Positions 1 through 8,609 of a stretch of DNA of 64,000 nucleotides are shown piece by piece. Numbering within the stretch: the first letter of the stretch is position 1; the number at the start of each line of letters is the position of its first letter. Position numbers and translations under genes: made by a program. The stretch lies in NCBI RefSeq assembly GCF_024362785.1, contig NZ_CP093301.1, positions 1,426,001-1,490,000 of the forward strand, in the 5' to 3' direction. The stretch comes from Evansella sp. LMS18. GTDB taxonomy: Bacteria; Bacillota; Bacilli; Bacillales; Salisediminibacteriaceae. Under the pieces are notes generated by a model. That model did not search any database, was not told the origin of the DNA, and saw nothing but the letters and a program-made list of their open reading frames with translations.

Positions 1-906
1 TCTCCCGATGACACCGCTGATTGGCACCCCTGCGCCCATTGATTTGGAAACCGTAATAAGATCAGGTACGACATCAAAGTGCTCGATACCGAAGTAGCGT
101 CCCGTACGGCTGAAGCCTGCCTGAATCTCGTCTGAAATAAACATGATACCGTGCTTCTGGCACTCCTCATAAACGGCCTGGACAAAACGCTTCGAAGGAA
201 CGATGAATCCACCTTCGCCCTGGATCGGCTCCATCACCACAGCAGCAACTGTTTCAGGTGCCACATCGTTAATAAACACATCACGGAACTGCTGGATGAC
301 CATCGTTTCATAATCTTCCTCCGTCATATTTTCCGGACGGCGGTACGGATATGGATACGGCGCCTTATACACTTCCGGAGCAAACGGGCCAAACTCGAAT
401 TTGTATGGCTTCACTTTGCTTGTCATGCTCATCGTCATTAACGTTCGCCCATGGAAACCTCTCGTAAAAGAAATGATCCCCTGGCGTCTCGTATATTTCC
501 TTGCGATCTTAACAGCATTTTCTACCGCTTCCGCTCCGCTGTTCAAAAACATAACTTTCTTGTCATGTGTTCCAGGAGCAAGTGCCGCAAGCTTTTCAGC
601 CAGCTCAATATACGGCTCATACATCACTACGTTGAAACCGGTATGGATATATTTATCCACCTGCGCATAAAGGGCTTCCTTTACCTTTGGATGGCTGTGA
701 CCCACATTGACCGTACCGATCGCGCCGACAAAATCGATGAATGTATTCCCGTCCACATCACGCACAAGGGCACCTTCTGCAGTGTCTGCGAAAACAGGCG
801 CCCCGTAGGCAACACCTCTAGGGACAATATTATTTCTTCTCTCAAGCAGCTCCGCTGATTTTTCTCCAGGCAGGTTTGTATTTATGTTCGCGAACTTTTC
901 CGTCAT
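1..906 (-). CDS. gabT: Class III aminotransferase, GabT type (C-terminal part beyond left edge)
   Basis: PLP-dependent transaminase of the 4-aminobutyrate/acetylornithine group; the likely reaction is GABA plus 2-oxoglutarate to succinate semialdehyde plus glutamate. The minus-strand frame is open for 302 codons from ATG at 906 to the edge, so the C-terminus is missing. Family segments are visible in order: N-terminal GNTFIDFVGAIGTVNVGH, NSGAEAVENAVKIAR (PLP-phosphate region), GFHGRT, EPIQGEGGF, and ISDEIQAGFSRTG carrying the Asp that contacts the PLP ring. The window ends at SKSMGAG, which holds the PLP lysine. The start is set by AGAGAGG about 11 bases upstream; the two ATGs nearer that site run into a stop. 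GABA specificity is inferred; ornithine or another omega-amino acid is possible. Confidence 0.85.
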   Translation of the reverse strand, partial: MTEKFANINTNLPGEKSAELLERRNNIVPRGVAYGAPVFADTAEGALVRDVDGNTFIDFVGAIGTVNVGHSHPKVKEALYAQVDKYIHTGFNVVMYEPYIELAEKLAALAPGTHDKKVMFLNSGAEAVENAVKIARKYTRRQGIISFTRGFHGRTLMTMSMTSKVKPYKFEFGPFAPEVYKAPYPYPYRRPENMTEEDYETMVIQQFRDVFINDVAPETVAAVVMEPIQGEGGFIVPSKRFVQAVYEECQKHGIMFISDEIQAGFSRTGRYFGIEHFDVVPDLITVSKSMGAGVPISGVIGR

Positions 907-1020
907 CTCATAATCATCCTCTCTGAGAATTTAATTAATTCAATCTTTATTAGTTGCAAGATTCATGCCAACACCTAACCCTTGATATAATAAGGTTTTA
1001 AGTCCTGCAGAACATTAAGG

Positions 1021-1059
1021 TGAGTCAAAATTGAATTACATTAATTCGATTTTGACTCA
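1021..1059. repeat. Long inverted repeat upstream of gabT
   Basis: TGAGTCAAAATTGAATTA (1021-1038) is matched by its reverse complement at 1042-1059 with one mismatch and a 3-base centre. It lies 115 bp upstream of the gabT start and has no T-run on either side, so a regulator-binding dyad is more likely than a terminator. Confidence 0.6.
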
Positions 1060-1072
1060 AATTCAACTCAGG

Positions 1073-1087
1073 ATGTAAACGAAAGCT
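1073..1087. promoter_or_regulatory. Candidate cre (CcpA) site
   Basis: ATGTAAACGAAAGCT fits the degenerate cre consensus WTGNAANCGNWNNCW at every fixed position. It lies between the MenC2-like gene and gabT, on the gabT upstream side. Carbon catabolite control is inferred from the match alone. Confidence 0.4.
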
Positions 1088-1124
1088 CTGATTTAATTAA
1101 CTCGTCATCCGGGGGCCTTTCAAC

Positions 1125-2276
1125 CTAGTCAGTCACCAAAAAATCCACCTTTTTCTCAACGAGCACATTATGAATCGACTCTTTATGAAGCAAATATTTG
1201 TTCAGCGCCTTCTCGTCAATGTCATATCCAATGCCCGGTCCCTGAGGCACTTCCACCATTCCCGGCCTGGACATGACAATCTCCTTCATTACAATATCCT
1301 GCTCCCAGTATCTGTCCGACGGAGAGGTATCTCCCGGGATGACGAAATTGCTAAGTGACGCAATCGCCAGGTTGTAAGCCCGGCCCACCCCTGACTCAAG
1401 CATGCCGCCGCACCATACCGGCACATTATTCGCCTCGCAAAAATCGTGAATCCTCTTACTTTCCGTGAGACCCCCTACCCGGCCAATTTTAATATTAATA
1501 ATCTTGCAGCTTCCCAGTTCGATAGCCTTCCGGGCATCCTCCACACTATGGATACTTTCATCAAGGCAGACCGGCGTCTCCAGTTCCCTCTGCAGCTTCG
1601 CATGGTCAATAATGTCATCATGAGCAAGCGGCTGTTCAATCATCATCAGCTTATATTGATCAAGCTCTTTCAATATATCAATCTGATCCAGCGTGTAGGC
1701 GGAATTCGCGTCCGCCATCAACGGCACCTCATAGCCAAACCGCTCCCGGACCGCCCTGATCCGGTCCACATCTTTTCCAGGCTTAATTTTCACCTTAATT
1801 TTTTTATAGCCCGCCTTTATACTGTCCTCCACCCTTTCAAGCAGCGCCTCGACAGTAGGCTCGATCCCTAAGCTGACACCAACCTCAACCTCTTTTTTCA
1901 CACCTCCCAGTGCAGCTGCCAGGCTGATATTTTCCTTCCTGCAATACAAGTCCCAGATGGCATTTTCAAGGGCCGCCTTTGCCATGTAATTCCGCCTCAC
2001 CCACTTAAACAGATCAGTGACAGACTCAGGGTGGAGATCCTCCTGCTTAAATACCGTCGGAATCAAATTATTTTTCAGCACAGACAACGCCGTATCAATC
2101 GTCTCCTCATTGTAAGCCGGCTTCTCCATCGCCACACACTCCCCGTGGCCCACCTCATCGCCGCTGTACACACTCACAAGCAGAAACTCCTTATGCGTCT
2201 CCCTGCCAAAACTCGTCTCAAACGGAGACTTCAACGGCATTTTCACCCTCTGTAAATCAACCCGGTCAATTCTCAT
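1125..2276 (-). CDS. Enolase-superfamily MenC2 / N-acylamino acid racemase-like enzyme
   Basis: 383-residue member of the muconate-lactonizing subgroup of the enolase superfamily. The catalytic pattern is intact: K161-x-K163 in KVKIKPGKD, metal ligands D189 (MADAN), E214 (MIEQP) and D239 (CLDES), and K263 (NIKIG) on the opposite face. It could be o-succinylbenzoate synthase for menaquinone, or an N-succinylamino acid racemase; no men genes lie nearby and an aminotransferase is next door, so an amino-acid role is plausible. The frame stays open 45 codons upstream, but AAAGGAGT lies 9 bases before the ATG at 2276, which begins MRIDRVDLQ, the usual family N-terminus. Confidence 0.8.
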   Translation of the reverse strand: MRIDRVDLQRVKMPLKSPFETSFGRETHKEFLLVSVYSGDEVGHGECVAMEKPAYNEETIDTALSVLKNNLIPTVFKQEDLHPESVTDLFKWVRRNYMAKAALENAIWDLYCRKENISLAAALGGVKKEVEVGVSLGIEPTVEALLERVEDSIKAGYKKIKVKIKPGKDVDRIRAVRERFGYEVPLMADANSAYTLDQIDILKELDQYKLMMIEQPLAHDDIIDHAKLQRELETPVCLDESIHSVEDARKAIELGSCKIINIKIGRVGGLTESKRIHDFCEANNVPVWCGGMLESGVGRAYNLAIASLSNFVIPGDTSPSDRYWEQDIVMKEIVMSRPGMVEVPQGPGIGYDIDEKALNKYLLHKESIHNVLVEKKVDFLVTD

Positions 2277-2498
2277 ATGTACACTCCTTTTTTCGGAAAA
2301 ATTTAATACTGGATGCTTCATAAAGCGCAGATGGGGAGCTGCTTCCTCAGTAAGCCGCCGCCCCCGGCACCCATCACCTTTCAAAGTAAATGAATGTTCC
2401 TGCAGAAACACTGCCTATATGGTCTATTTTACAGCAGAGGTGGTGAAAAAGAGAGGAAACTTTATATAATTCTGAATATTGGAGATAATAATCATTCT

Positions 2499-2706
2499 AA
2501 GTTGTGCGCATGTCTATGGAAGTTGTGCGAAAGTCGCCTGATTTCGTGCGAATACCATAGTATCTTGTGCGATTAATCTGAAGTCGTGCGAATGCCCCTT
2601 TATCTTGTGCGCATCACCATAGAAGTCGTGCGTATCACTATAAAAGTTGTGCGTATCACTATAAAAGTTGTGCGTATCATCATGGAAGTCGCGCAAACCC
2701 ACAGAA
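2499..2706 (+). repeat. Array 1: ten 21-bp units, core TTGTGCG
   Basis: Contiguous diverged units start at 2499, 2520, 2541, 2562, 2581, 2602, 2623, 2644, 2665 and 2686. All steps are 21 bp except one of 19 bp (2562-2581). Each unit begins AAG or AT followed by TTGTGCG or TCGTGCG, then a variable AT-containing half. It fills the gap between the MenC2-like gene and the dioxygenase terminator. Reading frames through it, on either strand, are artefacts of a period that is a multiple of three. Confidence 0.9.
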
Positions 2707-2722
2707 TACAACGCAAATTTAA

Positions 2723-2760
2723 TAAAAACCCTCCACTGAAAATACATCCAGTGAAGGGTC
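2723..2760 (-). terminator. Rho-independent terminator of the dioxygenase gene
   Basis: On the minus strand, GACCCTTCACTGG pairs with CAGTGGAGGGT across an A/T-rich loop and is followed by TTTTTATT. It lies 9 bases past the dioxygenase stop codon. Confidence 0.8.
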
Positions 2761-2768
2761 CCAATCAA

Positions 2769-3752
2769 TTACTCGTATTCTTTTTCGAATTTTTTCTCGC
2801 TTCTTACTGTATCGATAGGCCGTACAAGTTTCTCAATCTGATCACGACGCCCTTCGAGGAACGGAGGGAGCGATAATTTTTCACCGAGAGTCTCGTATGG
2901 TTCATCTCCCATAAACCCAGGGCCGTCCGTGGCAAATTCGAACAGAATTTGCGGTGCGACCCGGGCGTATAACGATTTGAAGAAGAACCTGTCAACATAC
3001 CCGGACGTCTGGAAGCCAAAGCTCTTCAGGTGGGTATCCCACTGGTCGAGTTCCTGCTTATCTTCGATTCGGAATGCGGCATGGTGGACAGTGCCAAAGC
3101 CTTGCTGCCCCGGAGGCAGAACAACATTTTCCTCAACGATGACCTGGGCACCGTTTCCTCCCTCACCCACCTCAAATAAGTGAAGGGAGCCAACCTTATC
3201 AATCTCCCTGAATTTGAGCACCTTCTCAAGCATTTCCTTGAAGTAGCTGAAATCCGCAATTCTTATATGAAGCGGTCCCAGCCCTGTAATCGCATACTCA
3301 AGGGGAATTGGACCGTCCTGCCACGGAATCCCCACCTCGACACCTTCATTATTTTCATCGGAAACAAGCTGGTATTGCTGATCGTCAAAGTCAGCGAATG
3401 ACAATGTCTTTTTTCCAAACAGGTCTTTAATCCCTTTATGCTTTACGCCGAGACGGTCAAAACGCTTCACCCAGTAATCCAGCGCTTCGTCACTCGGAAC
3501 ACGGAATCCGGTCTTATAAATTTCATTCGTCCCATGCTTTCCCTGTGGGATGCCGGGAAAATCGAAGAAAGTCATGTCTGTACCCGCATTTCCTTTATCA
3601 TCGGCAAAAAAGAGGTGATATGTCTGAATATCATCCTGATTCACTGTTTTCTTCACAAGGCGCATACCCAGCGTATAAGTAAAAAAGTCATAATTTTTCT
3701 CCGCACTGCTCGTAATTGCTGTTACATGGTGCAACCCTTTAAGCTGATTCAT
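2769..3752 (-). CDS. Ring-cleaving dioxygenase of the VOC superfamily, MhqO-like
   Basis: 327 residues with two vicinal-oxygen-chelate halves. The N-terminus LKGLHHVTAITS and the second-half segment GTVHHAAFRI each supply the metal-ligand histidine typical of the family; RFFFKSLYARVAPQILFEFATDGPGF near the end (quoted in part: ILFEFATDGPGF) carries the glutamate ligand. Bacillus MhqO/MhqA homologues protect against quinones and electrophiles by cleaving aromatic diols. The start is ATG with ATAGGAG 9 bases upstream. It is a single gene with its own terminator; no MhqR-type regulator gene is adjacent. Confidence 0.85.
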   Translation of the reverse strand: MNQLKGLHHVTAITSSAEKNYDFFTYTLGMRLVKKTVNQDDIQTYHLFFADDKGNAGTDMTFFDFPGIPQGKHGTNEIYKTGFRVPSDEALDYWVKRFDRLGVKHKGIKDLFGKKTLSFADFDDQQYQLVSDENNEGVEVGIPWQDGPIPLEYAITGLGPLHIRIADFSYFKEMLEKVLKFREIDKVGSLHLFEVGEGGNGAQVIVEENVVLPPGQQGFGTVHHAAFRIEDKQELDQWDTHLKSFGFQTSGYVDRFFFKSLYARVAPQILFEFATDGPGFMGDEPYETLGEKLSLPPFLEGRRDQIEKLVRPIDTVRSEKKFEKEYE

Positions 3753-4037
3753 ATATCAAAACTCCTATCACATAGTTTAGTTGACAATATCACTATAAAA
3801 AAGTAAGTACCTTCAATTATAATATCAGATTTGAACTACGAACGCTACTAATTGACTCCACAGAACCCTTACCCATTATTCCCCAAATACAAGCATAGCT
3901 CTTCTTAGTTTTTCCATATCAAGCTTTTAGATGCACACTCATTACATGTTCTAAATAAATGGAAGGACGTATAAAATACCATATAACTGACGCAAATGAG
4001 CCAGGCTTTTCATCTTTTTAAGATTGGGGACAGCAGC

Positions 4038-4859
4038 ATGCAAATGATGGCTTTTATTAAAACAAAAAAATTCCTTTATGTTTTTACAGGTGCAGTTTTT
4101 CTGTTGTCATTGTTTCTTGCAAGTTCATTCTATACGTCCCATATAAAGGCGCAGACCTCCGCAATGGAAGATTCATACTTGTATTTAAGAGATCAGGTTT
4201 TTGCTCTGGAAAATACTCTGGAAGAGAAAAGCGGAATTTTAGAAAGCCTGGAAGAGGACATCGAAACCAAACAAGGAGAGCTGGAAAAGACAGAAGAGAA
4301 CCTTGCCGGGAAGGAAGCTGAACAGGCCGGCCTTGAGAAAGAATACTCTGAGAAAACAGCCCAGCTCCAGGAGGAGTACGATGAGACAGTGGCGATGATT
4401 GAACGAAGAGATGAGGTCCAGGAGGAGCTGGAGTCCCTCGAGGAAAGATTAGAAGCGGAAACAAAGGTGCTTAAAGCCAGCCTCGAAAAAGAACTTGCTG
4501 GTCTGGAAAAAGAAGTAAAAACAAAACAAGCAGAGGCGGATAAATTAGCAGCTGAAATTGAGGCCAAAAATGAGGAACTGGAGAATGTGACCACCGTAAT
4601 AAGAGAGAAAAAGGAAGAACCCGTTTCCCTGTCCGCAGGTATGTTTGTGGTGGGGCATGATATTGAGCCGGGGAGATACCTTGTGGAACCAGTGGGAAGA
4701 GGAAGTAACTTTGTGACGTATGATGCTAATGGGAAACTGTCTGTAAATATCATCTTGAGCAACCGTCCCGATCACGGAGTCAGCGAATATGTACTCTTTC
4801 TCGGTGACCAATACATCATTGACAGCAACACACCAGCAACCTTTACTCCGATTGAATAA
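4038..4859 (+). CDS. Membrane-anchored coiled-coil protein with C-terminal beta domain
   Basis: A short cytoplasmic head and one hydrophobic segment (FLYVFTGAVFLLSLFLASS) are followed by about 150 residues of Glu/Lys/Leu heptads, clearly a long coiled coil, and a C-terminal domain of about 75 residues beginning AGMFVVGHDIEPGRYLVEP. That GxFxVGxDIxPGxY pattern recurs at the C-terminus of many Gram-positive exported proteins of unknown role. Topology is probably type II with the coiled coil outside. The frame opens at an ATG at 3996 with no ribosome site; GGGGA precedes the ATG at 4038, which I prefer weakly. No function is assigned. Confidence 0.7.
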   Translation: MQMMAFIKTKKFLYVFTGAVFLLSLFLASSFYTSHIKAQTSAMEDSYLYLRDQVFALENTLEEKSGILESLEEDIETKQGELEKTEENLAGKEAEQAGLEKEYSEKTAQLQEEYDETVAMIERRDEVQEELESLEERLEAETKVLKASLEKELAGLEKEVKTKQAEADKLAAEIEAKNEELENVTTVIREKKEEPVSLSAGMFVVGHDIEPGRYLVEPVGRGSNFVTYDANGKLSVNIILSNRPDHGVSEYVLFLGDQYIIDSNTPATFTPIE

Positions 4860-4978
4860 ACAGCACTAGTAAAATATCCGGAGATATTCCGTTTATTTGC
4901 AGATTGGAGCCGTTTCGGTGGGAAGGGGAGGTTTGACCGTTTAGCACAGCAATATCACCCATTTTCTAATTTTCTTAG

Positions 4979-5007
4979 TAAATAGCCGGAATCTCTCCGG
5001 CTATTTA
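4979..5007. terminator. Convergent stem-loop
   Basis: TAAATAGCCGGA and TCCGGCTATTTA form a perfect 12-bp stem with a 5-base loop between two convergent genes. T-runs are weak on both sides. Confidence 0.6.
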
Positions 5008-5110
5008 AGCGGTTTTTAGTAATAATTACGAATTAAGCGGAATGCTTCCGTTTAACCATTTATTAAATCAGTTGCTTAACCTGGACCTCCTGCCAACTTA
5101 TTTAAGTATT

Positions 5111-5929
5111 TTATCCCTCCCTGACATCCGTCAGCTCTGCCTGGATAATATATCTGTCAGGTGCGACGCCGAAGAAATTAAAAGGATAGCAAGTGGTCAG
5201 CGTTAAGGTTGGCGAATCTTTTTCAACGATAACCGTCCGGTCCTCCGCATCAGTGATCCATATATTGCGGATCTGGTATTCATACACCTTCCCTTCAACC
5301 TCCGTATAAAGCCGGTCCCCTTCTTCCAGGTCACCAAGCTCGCTGAACACCGTATCCCTGTGCCCTGATAAAACGGTGTGGCCCATGCCGTCAGGAGGGG
5401 TGGTGAATTTACTGTCGTGGTACCCCACTCCCTTGTTCAGCGTATCATCGTCAGTTCCCCAGTAAACCTCATAAACCATCCCGAGTTTTGGTATGATCAG
5501 CTCTCCAAATCTGTCTCCAGGCTGGTAAGAAACCTCTCCATTTTCCTGCTCTGTTTTTTTTCCGCTAACTGTCGAATCCTCAGCAGCTGCCTCTTCTGTC
5601 CCTTTTATCTTCTCTACTTTTTCAGCGGATTTTCCTTCAACTTCTATGTGAACCCCATTTTCTTCTTCAGAAAAATTCTCATCGTTTTGATTCTCTGCTT
5701 CCCCTCTGGCGTCCCGGACTTCGACACCATCACTGTCGGCCCTTCCCACGTCAGTGCCTGCCTCTGTGTACCCCGCATCAATTTGCGAACTGTCCCAATT
5801 TTCACTCACTGCCTGAGCCCTCTCTTTATTCTGAACCGCTCCGGCACTGCCTCCGTACCACTGCCAGAAACTCCAGCCGGCAACAACTAACCCGGCTATC
5901 ATCACGAGAAAAAGAAGACGGTTTGTCAT
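5111..5929 (-). CDS. srtD: Class D sortase
   Basis: 272-residue membrane transpeptidase that cleaves sorting signals and links proteins to the cell wall. An N-terminal anchor (LLFLVMIAGLVVAGWSFW) is followed by an acidic, low-complexity linker of about 110 residues and a C-terminal catalytic domain from FGELIIPKLGM. Catalytic residues are H190 (LSGHRDT), C247 (LTLTTCYPF) and R259 (APDRYI). TLxTC with a C-terminal Arg fits class D. The ATG at 5929 has AAGGAG 9 bases upstream; an earlier in-frame ATG would put that site inside the gene. The divergent neighbour carries an LPATA signal and is its obvious substrate. The long acidic linker is unusual and suits a high-salt exterior. Confidence 0.92.
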   Translation of the reverse strand: MTNRLLFLVMIAGLVVAGWSFWQWYGGSAGAVQNKERAQAVSENWDSSQIDAGYTEAGTDVGRADSDGVEVRDARGEAENQNDENFSEEENGVHIEVEGKSAEKVEKIKGTEEAAAEDSTVSGKKTEQENGEVSYQPGDRFGELIIPKLGMVYEVYWGTDDDTLNKGVGYHDSKFTTPPDGMGHTVLSGHRDTVFSELGDLEEGDRLYTEVEGKVYEYQIRNIWITDAEDRTVIVEKDSPTLTLTTCYPFNFFGVAPDRYIIQAELTDVREG

Positions 5930-6175
5930 ATGTATTAACTCCTTCATTCAGGATTTTGACAGCTTCCATTTCATTCCTTTACCCGCTGTTAAAATGACTG
6001 AACCATTATTCCGAGAAAAAACTCTATTTTTTCTAAAAATTAGTTCTTTTTCTCTAAATTCAATTATCTGGAAGGAAAAGGAGTTTAACCAGGCGGGCAT
6101 AAAGGAAAACAATACAGGAACGCCTGAAAGGGTGAAGTACGCTCAATCTAAAATCATTTGACAGGAGGGCTTTGT

Positions 6176-7129
6176 TTGATTAAAAAGAGAAGTTTGACCG
6201 CTTTTGGCGCTTTGTCATTGTCTATGTTACTGATCGGAACAAACAGCACCGTTGCAAATGAAGATTTAACTGCTGAAGATGTACTCAATCAATCCAATGA
6301 GGCGATGGAAAGCCTGCATAGTTATTCCAGCACGATTGATTTGCACCAGCTTATGGATGACGGTATCTCAGGAGAAATGGAGATGTATTCGGAAATTCAG
6401 CAGGATGTCATTCTTGATCCGTTCAAACTTCGCCAGGTTATGACTTCAACTCTGCCGGACGGCTCAACAGAGACTATTACCTCTTACTTTACAGAGGATG
6501 GTTATTTTATGGAAGATCCTGAGGGCGGCTGGATGCAGCTTACTGACGATATGAACGATATGAATGGAACAGCCTATGATCCGAATGATCAAATCTATCA
6601 AATGGAAGCTTATGCTGATGACCTGGTTCTTTCTGAAGAGGGCGGCTACTACGTGATTACATACGAAGGAGACGGCGATGAGCTCTCCACTCTGATGAAC
6701 GACCTTACAGAAGAAGGAATGAGTGACGAAGATACAGCGTTAATGGAAGAAATGATGGCTGAATTCGATATCCATGATTTCTCCTATGTCCTTTATATTG
6801 ACACGGATACTTACTTTCTCGACAGCATGGTCCTTGAGCTTGATATGGAAATCCATGCTGAAGGAGAAGCATCCGTAAGCATCTGGCAGGACCTTGACAT
6901 GTCATTTTACAACTTCAACAGTGTGGAAGACTTTGAGATTCCACAGGAAGCACTCGAGGAATCAGATGATGTACATGAAGTGATTGACGAAGCAATAGAA
7001 GAGGCGGAAGAAGGGGATGAACTCCCGGCCACAGCCACAAACAATCCAATCATGGCTTTTGGCGGTCTGCTGCTTGCAATGGCGGCAGGCGGGGTGCTTC
7101 TCATGCGCCGGAGAATTCAGAGAGCTTAA
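6176..7129 (+). CDS. Sortase-anchored surface protein with LPATA signal (DUF6612-like)
   Basis: 317 residues: a signal peptide ending near NSTVANE, a strongly acidic exported domain of about 250 residues, and a complete sorting signal with LPATA at about 283-287, the hydrophobic run IMAFGGLLLAMAAGGVLLM and the tail RRRIQRA. The exported part, with its SYSSTIDL and YYVITYEGD segments, resembles the LolA/LppX-like fold of DUF6612 lipoproteins; that assignment is tentative. The start is TTG at 6176 with AGGAGGG 6 bases upstream. Position beside the divergent class D sortase makes it the likely cognate substrate, since class D sortases favour LPxTA. Confidence 0.85.
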   Translation: MIKKRSLTAFGALSLSMLLIGTNSTVANEDLTAEDVLNQSNEAMESLHSYSSTIDLHQLMDDGISGEMEMYSEIQQDVILDPFKLRQVMTSTLPDGSTETITSYFTEDGYFMEDPEGGWMQLTDDMNDMNGTAYDPNDQIYQMEAYADDLVLSEEGGYYVITYEGDGDELSTLMNDLTEEGMSDEDTALMEEMMAEFDIHDFSYVLYIDTDTYFLDSMVLELDMEIHAEGEASVSIWQDLDMSFYNFNSVEDFEIPQEALEESDDVHEVIDEAIEEAEEGDELPATATNNPIMAFGGLLLAMAAGGVLLMRRRIQRA

Positions 7130-7139
7130 TATAGTCACA

Positions 7140-7167
7140 AGAGACAGGTTGCCCTGTCTCTTTTTTA
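7140..7167 (+). terminator. Terminator of the LPATA protein gene
   Basis: AGAGACAGG and CCTGTCTCT form a 9-bp stem with a 3-base loop, followed by six T. Confidence 0.9.
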
Positions 7168-7292
7168 TTTCACCCGAAATCCGGTTCAAATAGTGCACAG
7201 CACCCACTCATACTTTCCATGTAAAGTTAACGACTTCCCGTATAAGTCCTCTCTGTTTTTCATATATACAGAGTATAGGGGGTGGTGATAAT

Positions 7293-7907
7293 TTGCGTGT
7301 ATTAAGCCTTGTTTTAATGTGTGCTGTTTGTTTTACAGGCTGTTCCCCAGGCAATGGAGGGACAGCGGTAAAAGAGACAGCAGATTCCGGGGAAGCGCCG
7401 AAAGTTACCGAAAGTTCAGCCGGCCCGCCGGCAAGTACGTTCGAACCATCGATTGCGCAAACGGCTGATAAAAGTCAGGATTTTCCCATTACACCTGTCA
7501 CCGAGGCTGAAAAAGTGTATGCTGAATTTATGGATATAATCTATGAAGATATTAATACAGCCTTTGATGAAGTGTTGAAAGAAATTGACCAGCTCGTTAA
7601 CCCTGACAATGAATACAGCAGGATGTATGCTTTCGATGAAGACTGGAATGCCAGTATGGATAAGCACCTCCGGATTATTTCCGGTATACTGGAGCATTTA
7701 CACGAAATGGAAACAGTGCCTGATTTGTATGCGGATCATCATTACCATACAAAAACAGGGCTGAATTTATTTCTCTCCTCTGTGGAGGCTACCCGTGAAG
7801 CAACTATTCAGGCTGATCCGGAATTGCTTCAGGAATCTGGCTCCCTGTATCTGGAAGCTTTCACCCATCTCGCACAAGTTCCTCATTTTTATCCTGAAAA
7901 GGAATAG
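7293..7907 (+). CDS. Small lipoprotein of unknown function
   Basis: 204 residues beginning with a short signal peptide and a lipobox CFTGC, so probably a membrane-anchored lipoprotein. A 45-residue Pro/Ser/Gly/Glu-rich linker is followed by a helical domain of about 130 residues rich in Glu, His and Tyr (VYAEFMDIIYEDINTAFDEV). The helical pattern resembles four-helix-bundle lipoproteins, but I recognise no family. The start is TTG at 7293 after AGGGGGTGG. Confidence 0.7.
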   Translation: MRVLSLVLMCAVCFTGCSPGNGGTAVKETADSGEAPKVTESSAGPPASTFEPSIAQTADKSQDFPITPVTEAEKVYAEFMDIIYEDINTAFDEVLKEIDQLVNPDNEYSRMYAFDEDWNASMDKHLRIISGILEHLHEMETVPDLYADHHYHTKTGLNLFLSSVEATREATIQADPELLQESGSLYLEAFTHLAQVPHFYPEKE

Positions 7908-7965
7908 AACCCACCGTAATTTGACCACCCTCATTCCTTATATTCACCTCAGACATACGGTTCTT

Positions 7966-7998
7966 AAGCCAGTATATCTATTACCTGGCTTTTATTTT
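7966..7998 (+). terminator. Terminator of the small lipoprotein gene
   Basis: AAGCCAG (7966-7972) pairs with CTGGCTT (7985-7991) and runs into TTATTTTT. Confidence 0.75.
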
Positions 7999-8099
7999 TG
8001 ACAAAACTAGACATTTTTTTGTTCAAACTATAACAACTTTTTATGAAAAGCGGGTATACACTATACGTAGAAGAAAAACCTCGAGGTGAAGCATAAAAG

Positions 8100-8291
8100 A
8101 TGAAACTGAAAATAAAAAGATTCGATGCCGTCAGCGGTTTCGAACGGGAAACTCCATTATCCGAACAAGTAAGGGCCTGGTTGAACTCCCGCCCGGATAT
8201 TACAGTAAAAGAAATAAAAATGGACGAAAGAGAGGCACTGCTTCTGTACGAGCTCAGTGAACCTGCTGCAGAGAGGCCCTTAGAAGTATAA
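8100..8291 (+). CDS. Small protein of 63 residues, unknown
   Basis: A short ORF starting MKLKIKRFDAVSG, with GAGGTG 11 bases before the ATG and a strong terminator 110 bp downstream. Alternating charged and hydrophobic residues suggest a small alpha/beta domain. A promoter-like TTTATG..TATACT stretch lies just upstream. No family is recognised; it is supported only by ribosome site, codon use and context. Confidence 0.5.
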   Translation: MKLKIKRFDAVSGFERETPLSEQVRAWLNSRPDITVKEIKMDEREALLLYELSEPAAERPLEV

Positions 8292-8399
8292 CATTAGGGG
8301 TATTGGCGAGCAGAGTGGCTGACTGGGCGAATTTCCGTAAAAAAAGCAATGGCCTCTGAAAATAGTAAAACAAATAGTTTTACCATCATCTATAGAGAA

Positions 8400-8432
8400 A
8401 ACGAGAAGCTGAACCAGCTTCTCGTTTTTTTA
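8400..8432 (+). terminator. Strong rho-independent terminator
   Basis: AACGAGAAGCTG and CAGCTTCTCGTT form a perfect 12-bp stem with an AAC loop, followed by seven T. Confidence 0.93.
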
Positions 8433-8609
8433 TAACTATCGCTGAAGTGAAAGTTCCTCCCTGCAAGATATTATTTCTTTGTACATTTAAAGGATATTCC
8501 CTTGGCATATACTAATAGCGTTGACAAAACAAGTCTGTTAATGGTAATTTAAATCTGTTATTATTCCGATTAGTTAACTAAGAATTAATTCCATGAGGAG
8601 GAAAATAAA

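Noticed and set aside
2514-2768. Repeat protein with NFYSDTH units on the minus strand
   Set aside because: It is array 1 translated; the frame also crosses a terminator.
4193-4762. Long Ser/Phe-rich ORF on the minus strand
   Set aside because: Antisense shadow of the coiled-coil gene; its composition is the complement of Glu/Lys codons.
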